Source: Symbiodinium natans (taxonomy: Eukaryota; Sar; Dinophyceae; Suessiales; Symbiodiniaceae). Taken from it: 64,000 nt of DNA. A program made the translations under genes and the position numbers. Location: the NCBI GenBank assembly GCA_905221605.1, contig CAJNDS010002129.1, positions 428,501 through 492,500 on the forward strand, written 5' to 3'. Every line of letters begins with the position of its first letter. The first letter of the stretch is position 1. Below are positions 32,391 through 41,431 of the stretch, piece by piece. The notes beneath the pieces are model-generated. The model saw nothing but the letters and a program-made list of their open reading frames with translations. It was not told where the DNA came from and searched no databases.

Positions 32391-33249
32391 AAAAAAAGGT
32401 ACGCGCGCTTCTCGCCGCCGTGGAAGGTCTGGCGATTGCGTTTGGAGAACATCCAGCACTGATGAATGCAGAAGTACTGAAAGCACTGGCAGGCGCAGTG
32501 AATTCGAGACTTTGCATGCAAAAGGCTAAAATTGGCATGCCTCGAAAAGTGTGGCAGGCATGGGTTAAGAGGCATTTTTTACACGTAGCGGTTTAAAGGT
32601 ATCACCTGCTTGAACAGAGAACATCCACTTGCAAAAAGCAGAAATTCATCGGCCTGCGTGGGGTTTCGTAGCATTGGCAACATTGTCGATTTTCAGTCCA
32701 GTGCGTGCGCAAGGCGAGAGCGCGGTGCGCAAATGTAGAAAACCAAAAGTTGATTTTTTTCTGTCATTTTTGGGGGTTCAGGTCTGTGGGGCCCTGGCCT
32801 TGCACTGCTTTGTGTTGGGGCGGGTTGGGTTTGGACTTCAAGGTTCAGGTTGAGGGTTTCGGGCTTGCACTGCTTTGTGTTGGGCAGGTTGAGGCGAAGG
32901 CTTCGACAGGGTTATGTCGGAGGTCCCTAAACCCTCGAACACCTTTACGTCGAAGGACTGTTTGGGTTGAGGGCTGGGAGGTACGGGTTTGAAGGTTCAG
33001 GTTCAGGGTCGCGTGCTTGCAGCTTTTCAGGTTGAGGTTGAGGGCTTTGGGCTTGCACTCTTGTAGATTGAGGTTGAGGGCTTTGGGCTTGTGCGGACAG
33101 GGATGCCCTGGCCAATCGCGCGCACTGGTAACACGGACGTTCTCATCGTGCGGACGTGGATGCTCTGGCCAATCGCGCATAGCCCAACCTCTTCGCCCCA
33201 AACGAAACACACCGCCGCAGTGAGCAGGGCGTAAGAGTATCCTTCATTG

Positions 33250-33614
33250 CAGCATCAGTGGAGCCGTGCAGAAAACACTGTAAATACCATGGTTTTCGGG
33301 CATTCTGCGCGCAATTACCCCCCACCACCCCTGGCCCACCCCCCCCACCCCATTCTTCAATATTCGCAAGCCCCGCGGCCATTCTTGGAAAAAAAAAAGC
33401 CCAGCGGAGCTAAAATGACCTCGAGGGAAAAAATGACGCGCAAAACCCCAGGTAAACGCCCACATTCGACCGACAAACAGCCGTGAAACCCAACACGCAG
33501 CACCAGTGGAGCCGTGCAGAAAACACTGTAAATACCATGGTTTTCGGCCTTTCTGCACGTAATTACCCCCCCCCTCCCCTCACCACCCCCAACCCCATTC
33601 TTCGACAGTCGCAA
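33250..33614. repeat. paired 120-bp direct repeat
   Basis: 33250-33370 and 33499-33614 share CAGTGGAGCCGTGCAGAAAA and the following 80 bp, including a C-rich tail, with few mismatches; spacing about 249 bp. Confidence 0.9.
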
Positions 33615-33881
33615 ACCCTCCACGGCGGCGTAAAGCACGCATGCCAAAAACAAGAGCCCCTGCTGAAACAACAAATCAGCAACAACAAGCATGAACAATG
33701 GCAACACCAAAATCAAGCATTGTTCCCAAGAGACAGATTCATGGGGAAGTACACGCTAAACAAAATCGGCACTCTTTGAGAGTGCAGCAAGACCTCTGGG
33801 TTCTAGACGAAATCATTTGCGTTGCATGCCATTCACGGTAGTATCGCGCTTGTGCGCCCGAAGTTGCTGCTGTGTCTTGAG

Positions 33882-33947
33882 GTGTCGACGGGCGCCACAT
33901 CCAGCCGATGTGATGTGGGAGAACTTGCACATCCCCTACTACAAGAG
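33882..33947 (+). CDS. exon with the WENL hallmark of OSCA/CSC1/TMEM63
   Basis: After acceptor cttgag it reads CRRAPHPADVMWENLHIPYY then K plus two bases (AG), followed by GCCATC (GC donor). 'AP-x-P-x-D-x-x-W-x-N-L' before a transmembrane helix is the most diagnostic motif of the family. Splicing to 34663 regenerates an Arg codon and continues VLRFTIAALLLLV. Confidence 0.7.
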
Positions 33948-34021
33948 GCCATCCCACACGGCCACAAAGTGCCATCTTCAGCTGCGTTGGGGTGTTGTAA
34001 TTGGTGGTCTATAATCCCCAA

Positions 34022-34053
34022 TAGGGACTGTTAGCTTAAGGGGGAACATCCCA
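34022..34053 (-). mobile_element. solo terminus of the 1332-1430 MITE family
   Basis: The reverse complement matches the left terminus at 1332-1361 in all but a few positions, including TTCCCCCTTA and GCTAACA. The opposite end was not found nearby. Confidence 0.65.
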
Positions 34054-34059
34054 AAAGAT

Positions 34060-34560
34060 GTATATCACTATATGCCCATATTGTGCATTCTTTTGCATTA
34101 CTATATTACTGTACTGTCATATTATGTTGTTGTAGTGTTATACTGGTGTGTTGTTCTTTGTTCTATTGTTCTGTTGTTTTATTGTTCTGTTGTTATATCG
34201 TTATATTTTGTATTGCTATATTGGTATATCAGTATATTGACAGACTACTATATGATTATGTTCTTATATAGTTGCATGAGTGTATGAGTGTACTTTCATT
34301 TTGTCATATTATTAGATTAACCTATGAGTATATTTTCAGTTGTTTTAGTGCTAGTGTACTTTGAGATTGTTAGATTATTGTGTTAGTACTTTATTAAATG
34401 ATCACATTTGTCATATTATTGTGTTTAAATATGTTTTGTTTCTTCGAACAACATCTATAGACACATATTAGTGTATCATTTATTACTAGACGATTATCTT
34501 ATGTTATTGTTAAAACTTAAAGTCTCTTCTTGTAGAATCATGTCATTATATTATGTTGTT
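34060..34560. other. AT-rich island inside intron
   Basis: Degenerate TATTGTTCTGTTGT-type repeats over 500 bp; reading frames here (for example 34072-34287) are compositional artefacts. Confidence 0.7.
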
Positions 34561-34662
34561 AAACAAACGCTCTACAAACTGTAAGATTTGGTTGTTGCTC
34601 AAGTCGAGAGCCGGTCACAATTGACCAACAACTCCAACATCGAAGCTTCAGCCCGGGCGCAG

Positions 34663-34765
34663 GGTCCTCCGTTTCACCATCGCCGCCTTGCTGCTTCTGG
34701 TGTTCATGCTGGTTGTCGTTACGCCCGTGCCGCTTGATGGCAAGAGAGAGCAAGGTCATGTGCAG
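34663..34765 (+). CDS. exon, transmembrane helix following WENL
   Basis: Reads VLRFTIAALLLLVFMLVVVT then PVPLDGK. The arginine-rich entry plus a 20-residue helix directly after WENL matches helix 3 of the family. The start is fixed by phase (G completing AGG). The donor is not certain; the frame stays open to 35071, so the end is approximate. Confidence 0.6.
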
Positions 34766-35210
34766 CTTCGCTTGGCTGGTCTCACCCCTGTCCGCTGCCC
34801 AGGTCGGTCTCTTCAGAGCTCAACACCATTATACCTGAATCTGGGCACGCAAAGCGTGTATGTAGGCCCTGTAGGCGTGTCAGCTGCACGAAGCGCGAAC
34901 GTCTTGCCGCCTGTCCATGTATGCAGCGTGTTGGACTGTGGTATCCCGGGTACCCGGCGTACCCCGGGGCACGCCCTGGAGCACTCCCATTGCCCCCAAG
35001 GAACTCCGGAAGGGCTCCAAGGCCATCCGGCACGCAGACTTTCGGCAGAGAAGTTGAAACGCTTTTGGTGAAACATCGAAGAACCAACCGGGAACCGACG
35101 GAGCCCCATGCAGAGAAAGAGATCTCAAAGCGAGATCTCAAAGCAGCCCAAGTGCAGCCGAGGTGGTGCAGCGGCTCGGCGTGTCCCTCCCGGACACTTT
35201 GTGAGAAATG

Positions 35211-35321
35211 GGGGGGCATCTCCCAAAATAGGGGGTACCCCCTTTGTGTGACCCCAAATAGACTCGAATCCCCTTAAAGGGACCCCCAACAAGGGGACCC
35301 CTATTTTCGGAAACCCCCACA
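35211..35321. mobile_element. palindrome-rich MITE-like element
   Basis: Runs from GGGGGCATCTCCCAAAATA to TATTTTCGGAAACCCCC and contains the perfect 14-bp palindrome AGGGGGTACCCCCT (35230-35243). It belongs to the same sequence style as 3050-3148 and 10744-10806. The minus-strand frame through it (GFPKIGVPLLGVPL) is typical of spurious predictions from this repeat type. Confidence 0.55.
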
Positions 35322-35579
35322 ATCGAAGGTTGCCAGGTGCCAGGTCTTCGATGCTCCCATGTGTCCCTCATGATCTGCTGATGAAGCTTTGAAGGACAAG
35401 CGGGGCGTCTGGCGCTGGATGTCCCTGCAGCTGCCCACCATGGCACCCCTCCTTCATCTAATGTTTGCTCTGATGGTTTGAGCAACTGCAGTGGATCCCA
35501 CCTTTCAAAAGGGTATGTGGTACATGATTCATGAGAAAGGATTGCATTCCGTGATCAAGCGCGCATTGCTCCTTGTGTC

Positions 35580-35656
35580 CACAATTCTCCTGGAATTTCG
35601 ATCCGGCTCAGATCATTCTCTTCATCAACTCGCTGCTGCTTCCCTACATCATCGGC
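35580..35656 (+). CDS. exon-like segment, membrane helix
   Basis: Reads FSWNFDPAQIILFINSLLLP then YIIG, ending before GTAATC (donor). The helix with a Pro near its end fits the channel's mid-membrane region. The 5' edge is approximate. Confidence 0.45.
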
Positions 35657-36074
35657 GTAATCTGTCTCCGGGATTAAATGGTGCAGCGTGCTGTGTGCGG
35701 AGGTTGTGCTAAGATGCGGCGGTCTGTACTGTACGAGGCAACTTCACCCGGAGCCACACGCTGTCGAAGGCAGAACACATCTCAAACAGAGCTTATCGAC
35801 AAGTGAGTTTTGCAGATGTTGCAATGCCTGCAGTGATGCGTGTGGGGCAGGTTGAAGTGAATCAAATGTGCCTTGGCCCAGCAATCTCAGCAATCTCAGC
35901 ATCAGGCATCATGCATGGCAAGAACCTTGGCTCAATTGTTGGAAGACTTCCGAGGCTGATGAACTATGTGTTCCTGGTGCCTTGGTGTCAGTTTTTGGGT
36001 CCTCTTCGACCCCACCTTCGCAACAGGCTTTGAGTGTTTGGACCTTTCTTTTGATCTTTCCCCGGTGCCCTCAG

Positions 36075-36181
36075 GTCCTGAATCAGCTTCTGATTCCACT
36101 GCTGGGCCTCACGGGCATCCCAGCCCTCCTGGAGTTTTTGGAGATGAAGATCACGGATCAGACGCAGGATCGAGCTCAACC
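36075..36181 (+). CDS. exon, membrane helix
   Basis: After acceptor gccctcag it reads VLNQLLIPLLGLTGIPALLE then FLEMKITDQTQDRAQ, and ends before GTGCTA. The family typically shows a hydrophobic helix with internal Pro followed by an acidic, polar turn here. Confidence 0.5.
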
Positions 36182-36289
36182 GTGCTAAAGCTTCTCTAAC
36201 CAACACAAGCTCTGTGTGTGTGTGTGTGTCTAGGACCCTAGAACTGAAAGATACTGAAAGGACAGGCAGAGGCCCCGATAGCCGCGATC

Positions 36290-36412
36290 CAGCGAGGGAG
36301 TTTCAGCTTCCTATCTTTGCACCAGGACATCTCAGTGCTGCAGCTGCTCGACGGAAGTATGTTCAGTTCACCTGGCCTCTTCTATGCTCCTGGGTCTGCA
36401 AGCTCCATCAGC
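36290..36412 (+). CDS. exon-like segment
   Basis: The frame reads FQLPIFAPGHLSAAAARRKY then VQFTWPLLCSWVCK. Coding-like; placement between helix exons suggests a loop. Edges uncertain. Confidence 0.3.
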
Positions 36413-36488
36413 TCCCGGCTGCTCTACTGTTGCAGCTTGCCTTGAAGACGTGCGCTGTGGTGGTGGACAGGCTGTGGTGTCGTGTCAG

Positions 36489-36720
36489 GTGCGGTACTTG
36501 CTGAATTGCATCTTCCTGACCAACACAAACAGCCTTCTGTTCCTCGGCTCGGCAGTTCGTGGGCAGTTGGTTGGCAGGTCACTGGTTGCATCACTGCGTG
36601 CTGACTGCGATCTTCTGAGGAACCTGAGCCAGCTTGTGGTTCGATGGCTGCTTTCGCAGCCTGAGCCATGGATCTTTGCCTGGGGATACTGGTACGCCTT
36701 CACCCTGGCAATTCTGACCA
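36489..36720 (+). CDS. exon with GYWYAFTLAILT, OSCA/CSC1-like
   Basis: Starts in phase 0 after acceptor gtgtcag. Reads VRYLLNCIFLTNTNSLLFLG, then about 40 residues, then PWIFAWGYWYAFTLAILT. Two family landmarks are present: the 'KYF-x-x-x-x-N' start of the pore-lining helix (here RYLLNCIF) and the 'F-x-x-x-YWYAxxLxxxxxxxTYS' helix. The donor near ACC/ACG is not fixed. Confidence 0.6.
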
Positions 36721-37051
36721 CGGCTACTAGTCGGGTTCATGGGCCGGCTCAGTTGACTGCATACCGAAAGCCACAGTGGTCTGGTACAGACGGTTTTCCA
36801 TAGCGTGCTTGTATGGGATCGCAGAAGTTGGCAATGATGACTTGTTTCTCTACAGTCTGCATGTCCATCATGTGCTTGAGCCATTGACCTCCTCCCAGCC
36901 CCTATAGCCCTTTCTCTTCTCCACCATTTTGTCTGGCTGTCGTCCATCAAGCAGATCCCAAAGTCTGCTAGTACTGTTGAAGTCTTATCTGCAGACTTTC
37001 TTGTATTGATTGCTGATTCTCTACTCATCACAATCTGCCCGAGGCTGTCAG

Positions 37052-37108
37052 CCTCGGCGTGCTCATGCCCTCACTGCTACCCTGTGGCGCACTTTTCTTC
37101 GCAATGAA
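37052..37108 (+). CDS. exon with LLPCGALFFAMKY, OSCA/CSC1-like
   Basis: After acceptor ggctgtcag it reads LGVLMPSLLPCGALFFAMK, then GTACCG (donor). It corresponds to the 'P-L-I-x-P-F-G-L-x-Y-F-x-x-K' segment that follows the YWYA helix in family members. Confidence 0.6.
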
Positions 37109-37237
37109 GTACCGCCCTTTGGCTGCATGGCTTGGAGTCTGCGGAGATCTGTAGAGATGCAGAGAGCTTGCATGCTCGGCATTACACAGCCAAAATTTGA
37201 GCCTAAAATGTGCAAACGAGCCGAGCAGAACCAGTCA

Positions 37238-37325
37238 AATGTGCAGGCATTGACAAGCACATCCTCTCTGTGCGGGGCTACCTTTGTGGCCCCGAGAGCC
37301 AGGCGGGGAACTGGGAGTTCCGGAA
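37238..37325 (+). CDS. exon-like segment after the last landmark
   Basis: Reads GIDKHILSVRGYLCGPESQA then GNWEFRK after an acceptor (atgtgcag). Protein-like; whether it continues the channel is unclear because the phase does not match the previous donor directly. Confidence 0.35.
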
Positions 37326-37939
37326 GTTATGAAGCCAGAGCTGCCCAAACAAAAGGATGGATGCTGCCGTTGCAAATCCGACATGGCTTGGGATGCTCTC
37401 CCTGCCTTACTTCAATGGGGAAGGGGATGCCCTGGTTTGTTAAGCCCAGGAACCCACTGGTTTCAGCCCCACCCCCCCACGTTGCCCTACGGTGGATCAA
37501 CAGTAGGGCCTCTTCATCCCGCGGGTCCTCTTCATCATGCGCGCCGAAGCTGCAGGAAACGGTGCCATCACCGAAGACAGGGACAGTAGCAAGGGACCAT
37601 AGCAAGGGATAGCTTCCAGCTGGCATCTCCACATGCGAGGTTTAGAGCTCATGTGTGTTTGCCTTGTGGCAGCGGTGAACCGCCGACCGCCTTGACCTTC
37701 AATCTCCGAATCTCCTTGGTGATAGATCGTCTCGACCCCTTCCTTAAAGCCCAACATGATGCCCAGTTCTTGGTACTTCCGTCTTCTGAAGCACCGGCAC
37801 AGAGATCCTCAGAGCAGAGCCCGGTAGACACTGGAAGCACACACTCACGTGCACACCTGTGCGCGCGCGCATGCATGCGTGCACGCGCATTTGCACGCGA
37901 ACGCGAGCGTCTGCAGTCACGCCTCCCTCCTCGCATCCA

Positions 37940-38033
37940 AGGCATGATTGTGGCTGGGTTCTGGCTGGTGATCGGCAGCTCCCTGCACTTCACCGCGCGC
38001 ACCTTCTTCCAAGACACTGGGTTCCGGAGAGTT
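37940..38033 (+). CDS. exon-like hydrophobic segment
   Basis: Reads RIQGMIVAGFWLVIGSSLHF then TARTFFQDTGFRRVP and a stop, directly followed by a CCCTAAA array. Could be a late helix of the channel gene. Confidence 0.35.
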
Positions 38034-38132
38034 CCCTAAACCCTAAACCCTAAACCCTAAACCCTAAACCCTAAACCCTAAACCCTAAACCCTAAACCCT
38101 AAACCCTAAACCCTAAACCCTAAACCCTAAGC
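38034..38132 (+). repeat. telomere-type array, CCCTAAA orientation
   Basis: Fourteen nearly perfect CCCTAAA units, the longest clean array in the window. Confidence 0.95.
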
Positions 38133-39172
38133 CCGATTGACGGTGTGTGGGGCGAAGTGACCTCTAAGGCCCCTGGACCTAGGTTTGGCCTCGTGGTGTA
38201 GGGCTTGACGCTACGGAACCTTTTGCTGAGGGTGGACGTGGAAGTACAGCACTTGCATTAACTTTGGATAACTTAATGCTGTGTAGGAATGAAAACATGA
38301 AAAAAACTGATATACAGAGTGAAGTGTAATGCAAGGTGACAGTATCTTGTGCTACGTAATACAGTAGAACAGTATACATATAAAAAATATATGTATATAT
38401 ATATATAATACATATGTATACATTAAATAAACGTTTCTATTTCTACATATATATTTTATCCCTGTATATACGTATTTTCCTTTATGTCTTATATGTCTGA
38501 AATCAAGTTGCTCCTGGCGCTCGATCCTTGCCTCGTTGTTACTATTGCATCGGGGCGCAGGACCGCTGGACGGCCCCGGTGCCACTCAAGGCTGTGGAGC
38601 CAACCTGCTGCATTGCGCTCATGCAACAGGAGTCATAGTCATCAGCATCATACGAAGAATAGTAGCAACAATCATCATTATACTGGCCATAGTCGTAGTA
38701 GTAATACCCCACAAATATCTCATCATCAGCATCATAATCTTAACAGTCATGAGAATCTTCATGATCGTGTGCCGGTTTGTGGGATAAGGGTTCCGGTTTC
38801 TGGCGACGCCTGGGGGTACTACAATTGTCAGTTGCAGGGTCTGTTCTCTAGCCAATGTTTCAGCATCTCAGTCTGCGGCTTTCCAAGAACAGCCAGCCTT
38901 GCGGGATCCCACTTCGACCCTCAACCCAACGGCCCCTGCAGCCTTCTTTTATTACCGCAGGGTGCTATTTCGTCAGATATCCCTCCTCTCTCAAGTCTGC
39001 GTCATGATAGGGGGTGCGGGAAACGAGGTGGTTTTCCGCGTTGCTGGTGGCCGCTGCGCTGGTCGTGTGGCTGTGGAGCTCTTGGGCCAAGGCGGGGGGA
39101 CGGCTGGCATAGAGCTGTAGCTGCTATTTCTGGATACTTTTGTCTCGTTCCGGAGTGTGGTGAGGAGCGCTC
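38133..39172. other. no supported gene; AT-rich and ATC-rich sequence
   Basis: AT-rich island at 38270-38490 with ATATAT runs, and an imperfect CAT/TAG trinucleotide tract at 38640-38760. Frames through these are artefacts. Confidence 0.5.
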
Positions 39173-40070
39173 TTGAAGACTTTTGGCACCGGGCTGCCTT
39201 CTGGGCTGAGTTTAGGGCTTGGTTTGGCAAAATGTCTTGAAGAGGCCAGCTCGTTGCACAATGACAAGTTCGAGCTTCTTGGCCTACATCTGAAGTCCAT
39301 GATCGGGTTCTTTGCTGGTCTGCTGGCACTCACGCCCAAAAACGAAGGCTCCTGCGATTCTCCAAGAATCAGAAGGAGAAGAACTTCATGGACAGGCCGA
39401 TCAGCTGCAACTCCCCTGTTTGCTCGGCTCATCTTCTTAGAAATCTACGGATTTTGCATAATTGCACTATCTAATAAGTTTGCTGAGTTATCTTCATTTT
39501 TTGGGGAAGGGCTTGCGAAGAGAAACGCTCTTAAGACAGCGCCTTCCCGCAAGCAACTTTGAACTTGCCGAGGTGCCTTGACTCCATCTTCGGCAAGCTC
39601 CAGCAAGACTTGGCGGGCTGGTTGCATGACGACCCCAGAACCAACTCCAAGAACCCGAAAACCTAAAAAGGTCTGCTCTCTGAAATGCTTTTTGGGAGTT
39701 GTCAAAAGCTCAGCCCCAGCTTCCCTCAACCTCGCGGTGTATGACATGACATCTACGAAGCTACATGAGATGTCTCTTTCGGCGTCGAGTGTGCAGCCGA
39801 GTGTGGCCCTCTTGCCTGTCCTGTCCATGAGTTTCTCAGGAGGCACACTGGCAGAGGGTGGGACAGCCCAAGGTCGATCGGGCAGGCCGGTTCCCGTCGG
39901 AGGACCCATTGGGAAGTTCATCCTCTTGGGACCATGGCCCGATTTTGGTTACGAGGCATATTCCTCCACAAATGAGATGCCTCAACCTACCCATCCTCCC
40001 ACGACTGTCCACGCCTCCGGCTTCTTGGGGTTGTCCGTGAGGACACCAGCCTGTCTTTGGGCTCGCTGAC
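39173..40070. other. coding-like sequence on both strands, unresolved
   Basis: Plus strand 39173-39562 reads KCLEEASSLHNDKFELLGLH onward. From 39578 to 40069 both plus (VVKSSAPASLNLAVYDMTST) and minus (RDISCSFVDVMSYTARLREA) frames look protein-like, so I cannot choose. No domain recognised. Confidence 0.25.
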
Positions 40071-40283
40071 CTTCGCGCGTCGAGATTCCACTGAGGTGGA
40101 GGCCAATTTGCGGGCTTGGTCTTATTCGTCCCGGCTTCGTTTCAATTCCGCAGCATCTAGAAGCAACGACTCTGTCTGCTTGGCGCAAGGAGCAGCATTC
40201 TGACGAAGGGAGGTGTGGATTTGTCTGGCACTGCCGTTCATGGCTTTCGTCGTGGACGGAGTTTGCCGTGCGTGGCGGCCTCA

Positions 40284-40338
40284 GAACCAAGTGAACCAAG
40301 TGAACCAAGTGAACCAAGTGAACCAAGTGAACCAAGTG
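40284..40338. repeat. 9-bp minisatellite GAACCAAGT
   Basis: Six perfect copies, decaying to about 40375. Confidence 0.95.
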
Positions 40339-40984
40339 AACAAAAGTGAACAGCGTGAACAAAGCGAATCAAGTGAATAAAGTGATGCTTGAAGCGCCAA
40401 AAAATGTTCTCTGTCTTGTTTCCACTTGAAAAACGAGGGCCAGCCTTAGGGTCAGCAGTGAATACTGAAAGGAGAAGGAAGAGGAGGTGGTGACAGGTAG
40501 TGGATGCTGATCTGCAAGACAGATAGCATGCGATCCTCCAATTCGTGCTCAGGTCGCGACTTGCCCGCCGATCTTTTCTGCGTGAAGCTTGCTCGAGTCT
40601 GTACATTTGACGGACTTTGAAGTCGTGTCTTTGATGGGACCCAGGATGAGGCGAGTATAGTAAAGCCAGTGATTTGCTCGGTAAAGGTTTTGGTGGCACC
40701 ATGCTGCCGATTCGGGTTTTGAGCCAGAGATACTCAGACTTCGTTAAGGTATGTTATGATATCATATTCTGATTGTTTTTCAGAGCTTCAAGTGTGTGCA
40801 GTGACACTGAAGAATCTTCAAAAAGCGTCTGGGTGTGTTTTCATTGCGGAAGCGTCACTGCAGACAGATTCTCAGTTTTTAATCAATAAATTGTCAAATC
40901 AGTTAGAGCAACAAGCTGACTGCAAGTGCAATCAATTTGGTTGTGTTTTGTTTTTGAAATCGTGCCAAATAGAAAATTTTCTTA

Positions 40985-41165
40985 TGGTTGTATGAATATA
41001 TCATCTGACTATGATGTTTGTAGCTTATTCGATACTAGTCTTTTTGCGTTTTTGGTACATTTTTATGTTGTTATATGACTCTATCATTCGATTGTTCGAT
41101 TATTCTATTATTCTATTTCTTTACTCTATTGTTTTAATCTTGTATTGTTCCATTATTAGTCTTGC
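40985..41165. other. AT-rich island
   Basis: ATTATTCTATTATTCTATTT-type sequence similar in style to 34060-34560. Confidence 0.65.
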
Positions 41166-41431
41166 TTAGAAGTGTAAGAGCCATCCCAGGACCTATGATG
41201 GAAATGCAGATGGGCGGTCACTGTCGTGAGTGCTGCTGTAGGCTGAGCCAGATCCATGCAGGTGTCTCACTCCCAGCGGCAAAAAAGGCAATTGCGTATG
41301 AACTTCTGTGAGGAGCATGGTGGCTTCGCAGGCCCACAGTGTTAGTTGATCTTCGCAGCCGAGAGAAGGTCTGGCAGTGCAGTCAGAAGCTCGACACGCA
41401 CACGCCGTCATGTGACACACTCCGCGCCGTT

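Larger units (their letters stand above)
31586..33881 (+). other. 2.3-kb GC-AG intron packed with simple repeats
   Basis: Holds (GAGT)n at 31846-31862 and 31949-31978, a CAG/CAA minisatellite at 31985-32390, a paired 120-bp direct repeat (33250-33370, 33499-33614) and shorter duplications at 32792-33180. An open segment at 31640-31747 (RAMLQYRHVMSEVRQLQEWV) looks coding but breaks the phase match between the flanking exons, so it is either an alternative exon or chance. Confidence 0.55.
33948..34662 (+). other. 715-bp GC-AG intron with MITE end and AT-rich island
   Basis: Phase-matched between the WENL exon and the helix exon. It contains a copy of the MITE terminus (34022-34053) and an AT-rich island (34060-34560). 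Confidence 0.6.
25667..37108 (+). other. gene span: OSCA/CSC1/TMEM63-type channel, many small exons
   Basis: Successive plus-strand exons carry, in family order, the landmarks of the OSCA/CSC1/TMEM63 (DUF221) family of osmo/mechanosensitive cation channels. Seen in order: an N-terminal membrane segment (25667), FLR-type segment (26937), two membrane helices (27492, 28028), RTVWLTHLP opening the cytosolic RNA-recognition-like domain (in 28249-28536), a charged cytosolic stretch (28767-30893), AFVTF (31268), the hallmark APHPADVMWENL (33882), the following helix (34663), further helices (35580-36720) including GYWYAFTLAILT, and LLPCGALFFAMKY (37052). That order matches the family. Introns hold most of the window's simple repeats. 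Exons between landmarks are incomplete, so the full protein cannot be written from the sequence alone. A further hydrophobic segment (37940-38033) may belong to it. Confidence 0.65.

Noticed and set aside
31670-32575. Large minus-strand frames rich in Leu, Cys and Ala
   Set aside because: Produced by the CAG/CAA minisatellite inside an intron of a plus-strand gene.
35125-35322. Minus-strand 65-residue frame with GFPKIGVPLLGVPL
   Set aside because: Lies on a palindromic dispersed repeat that yields this peptide style wherever it occurs.
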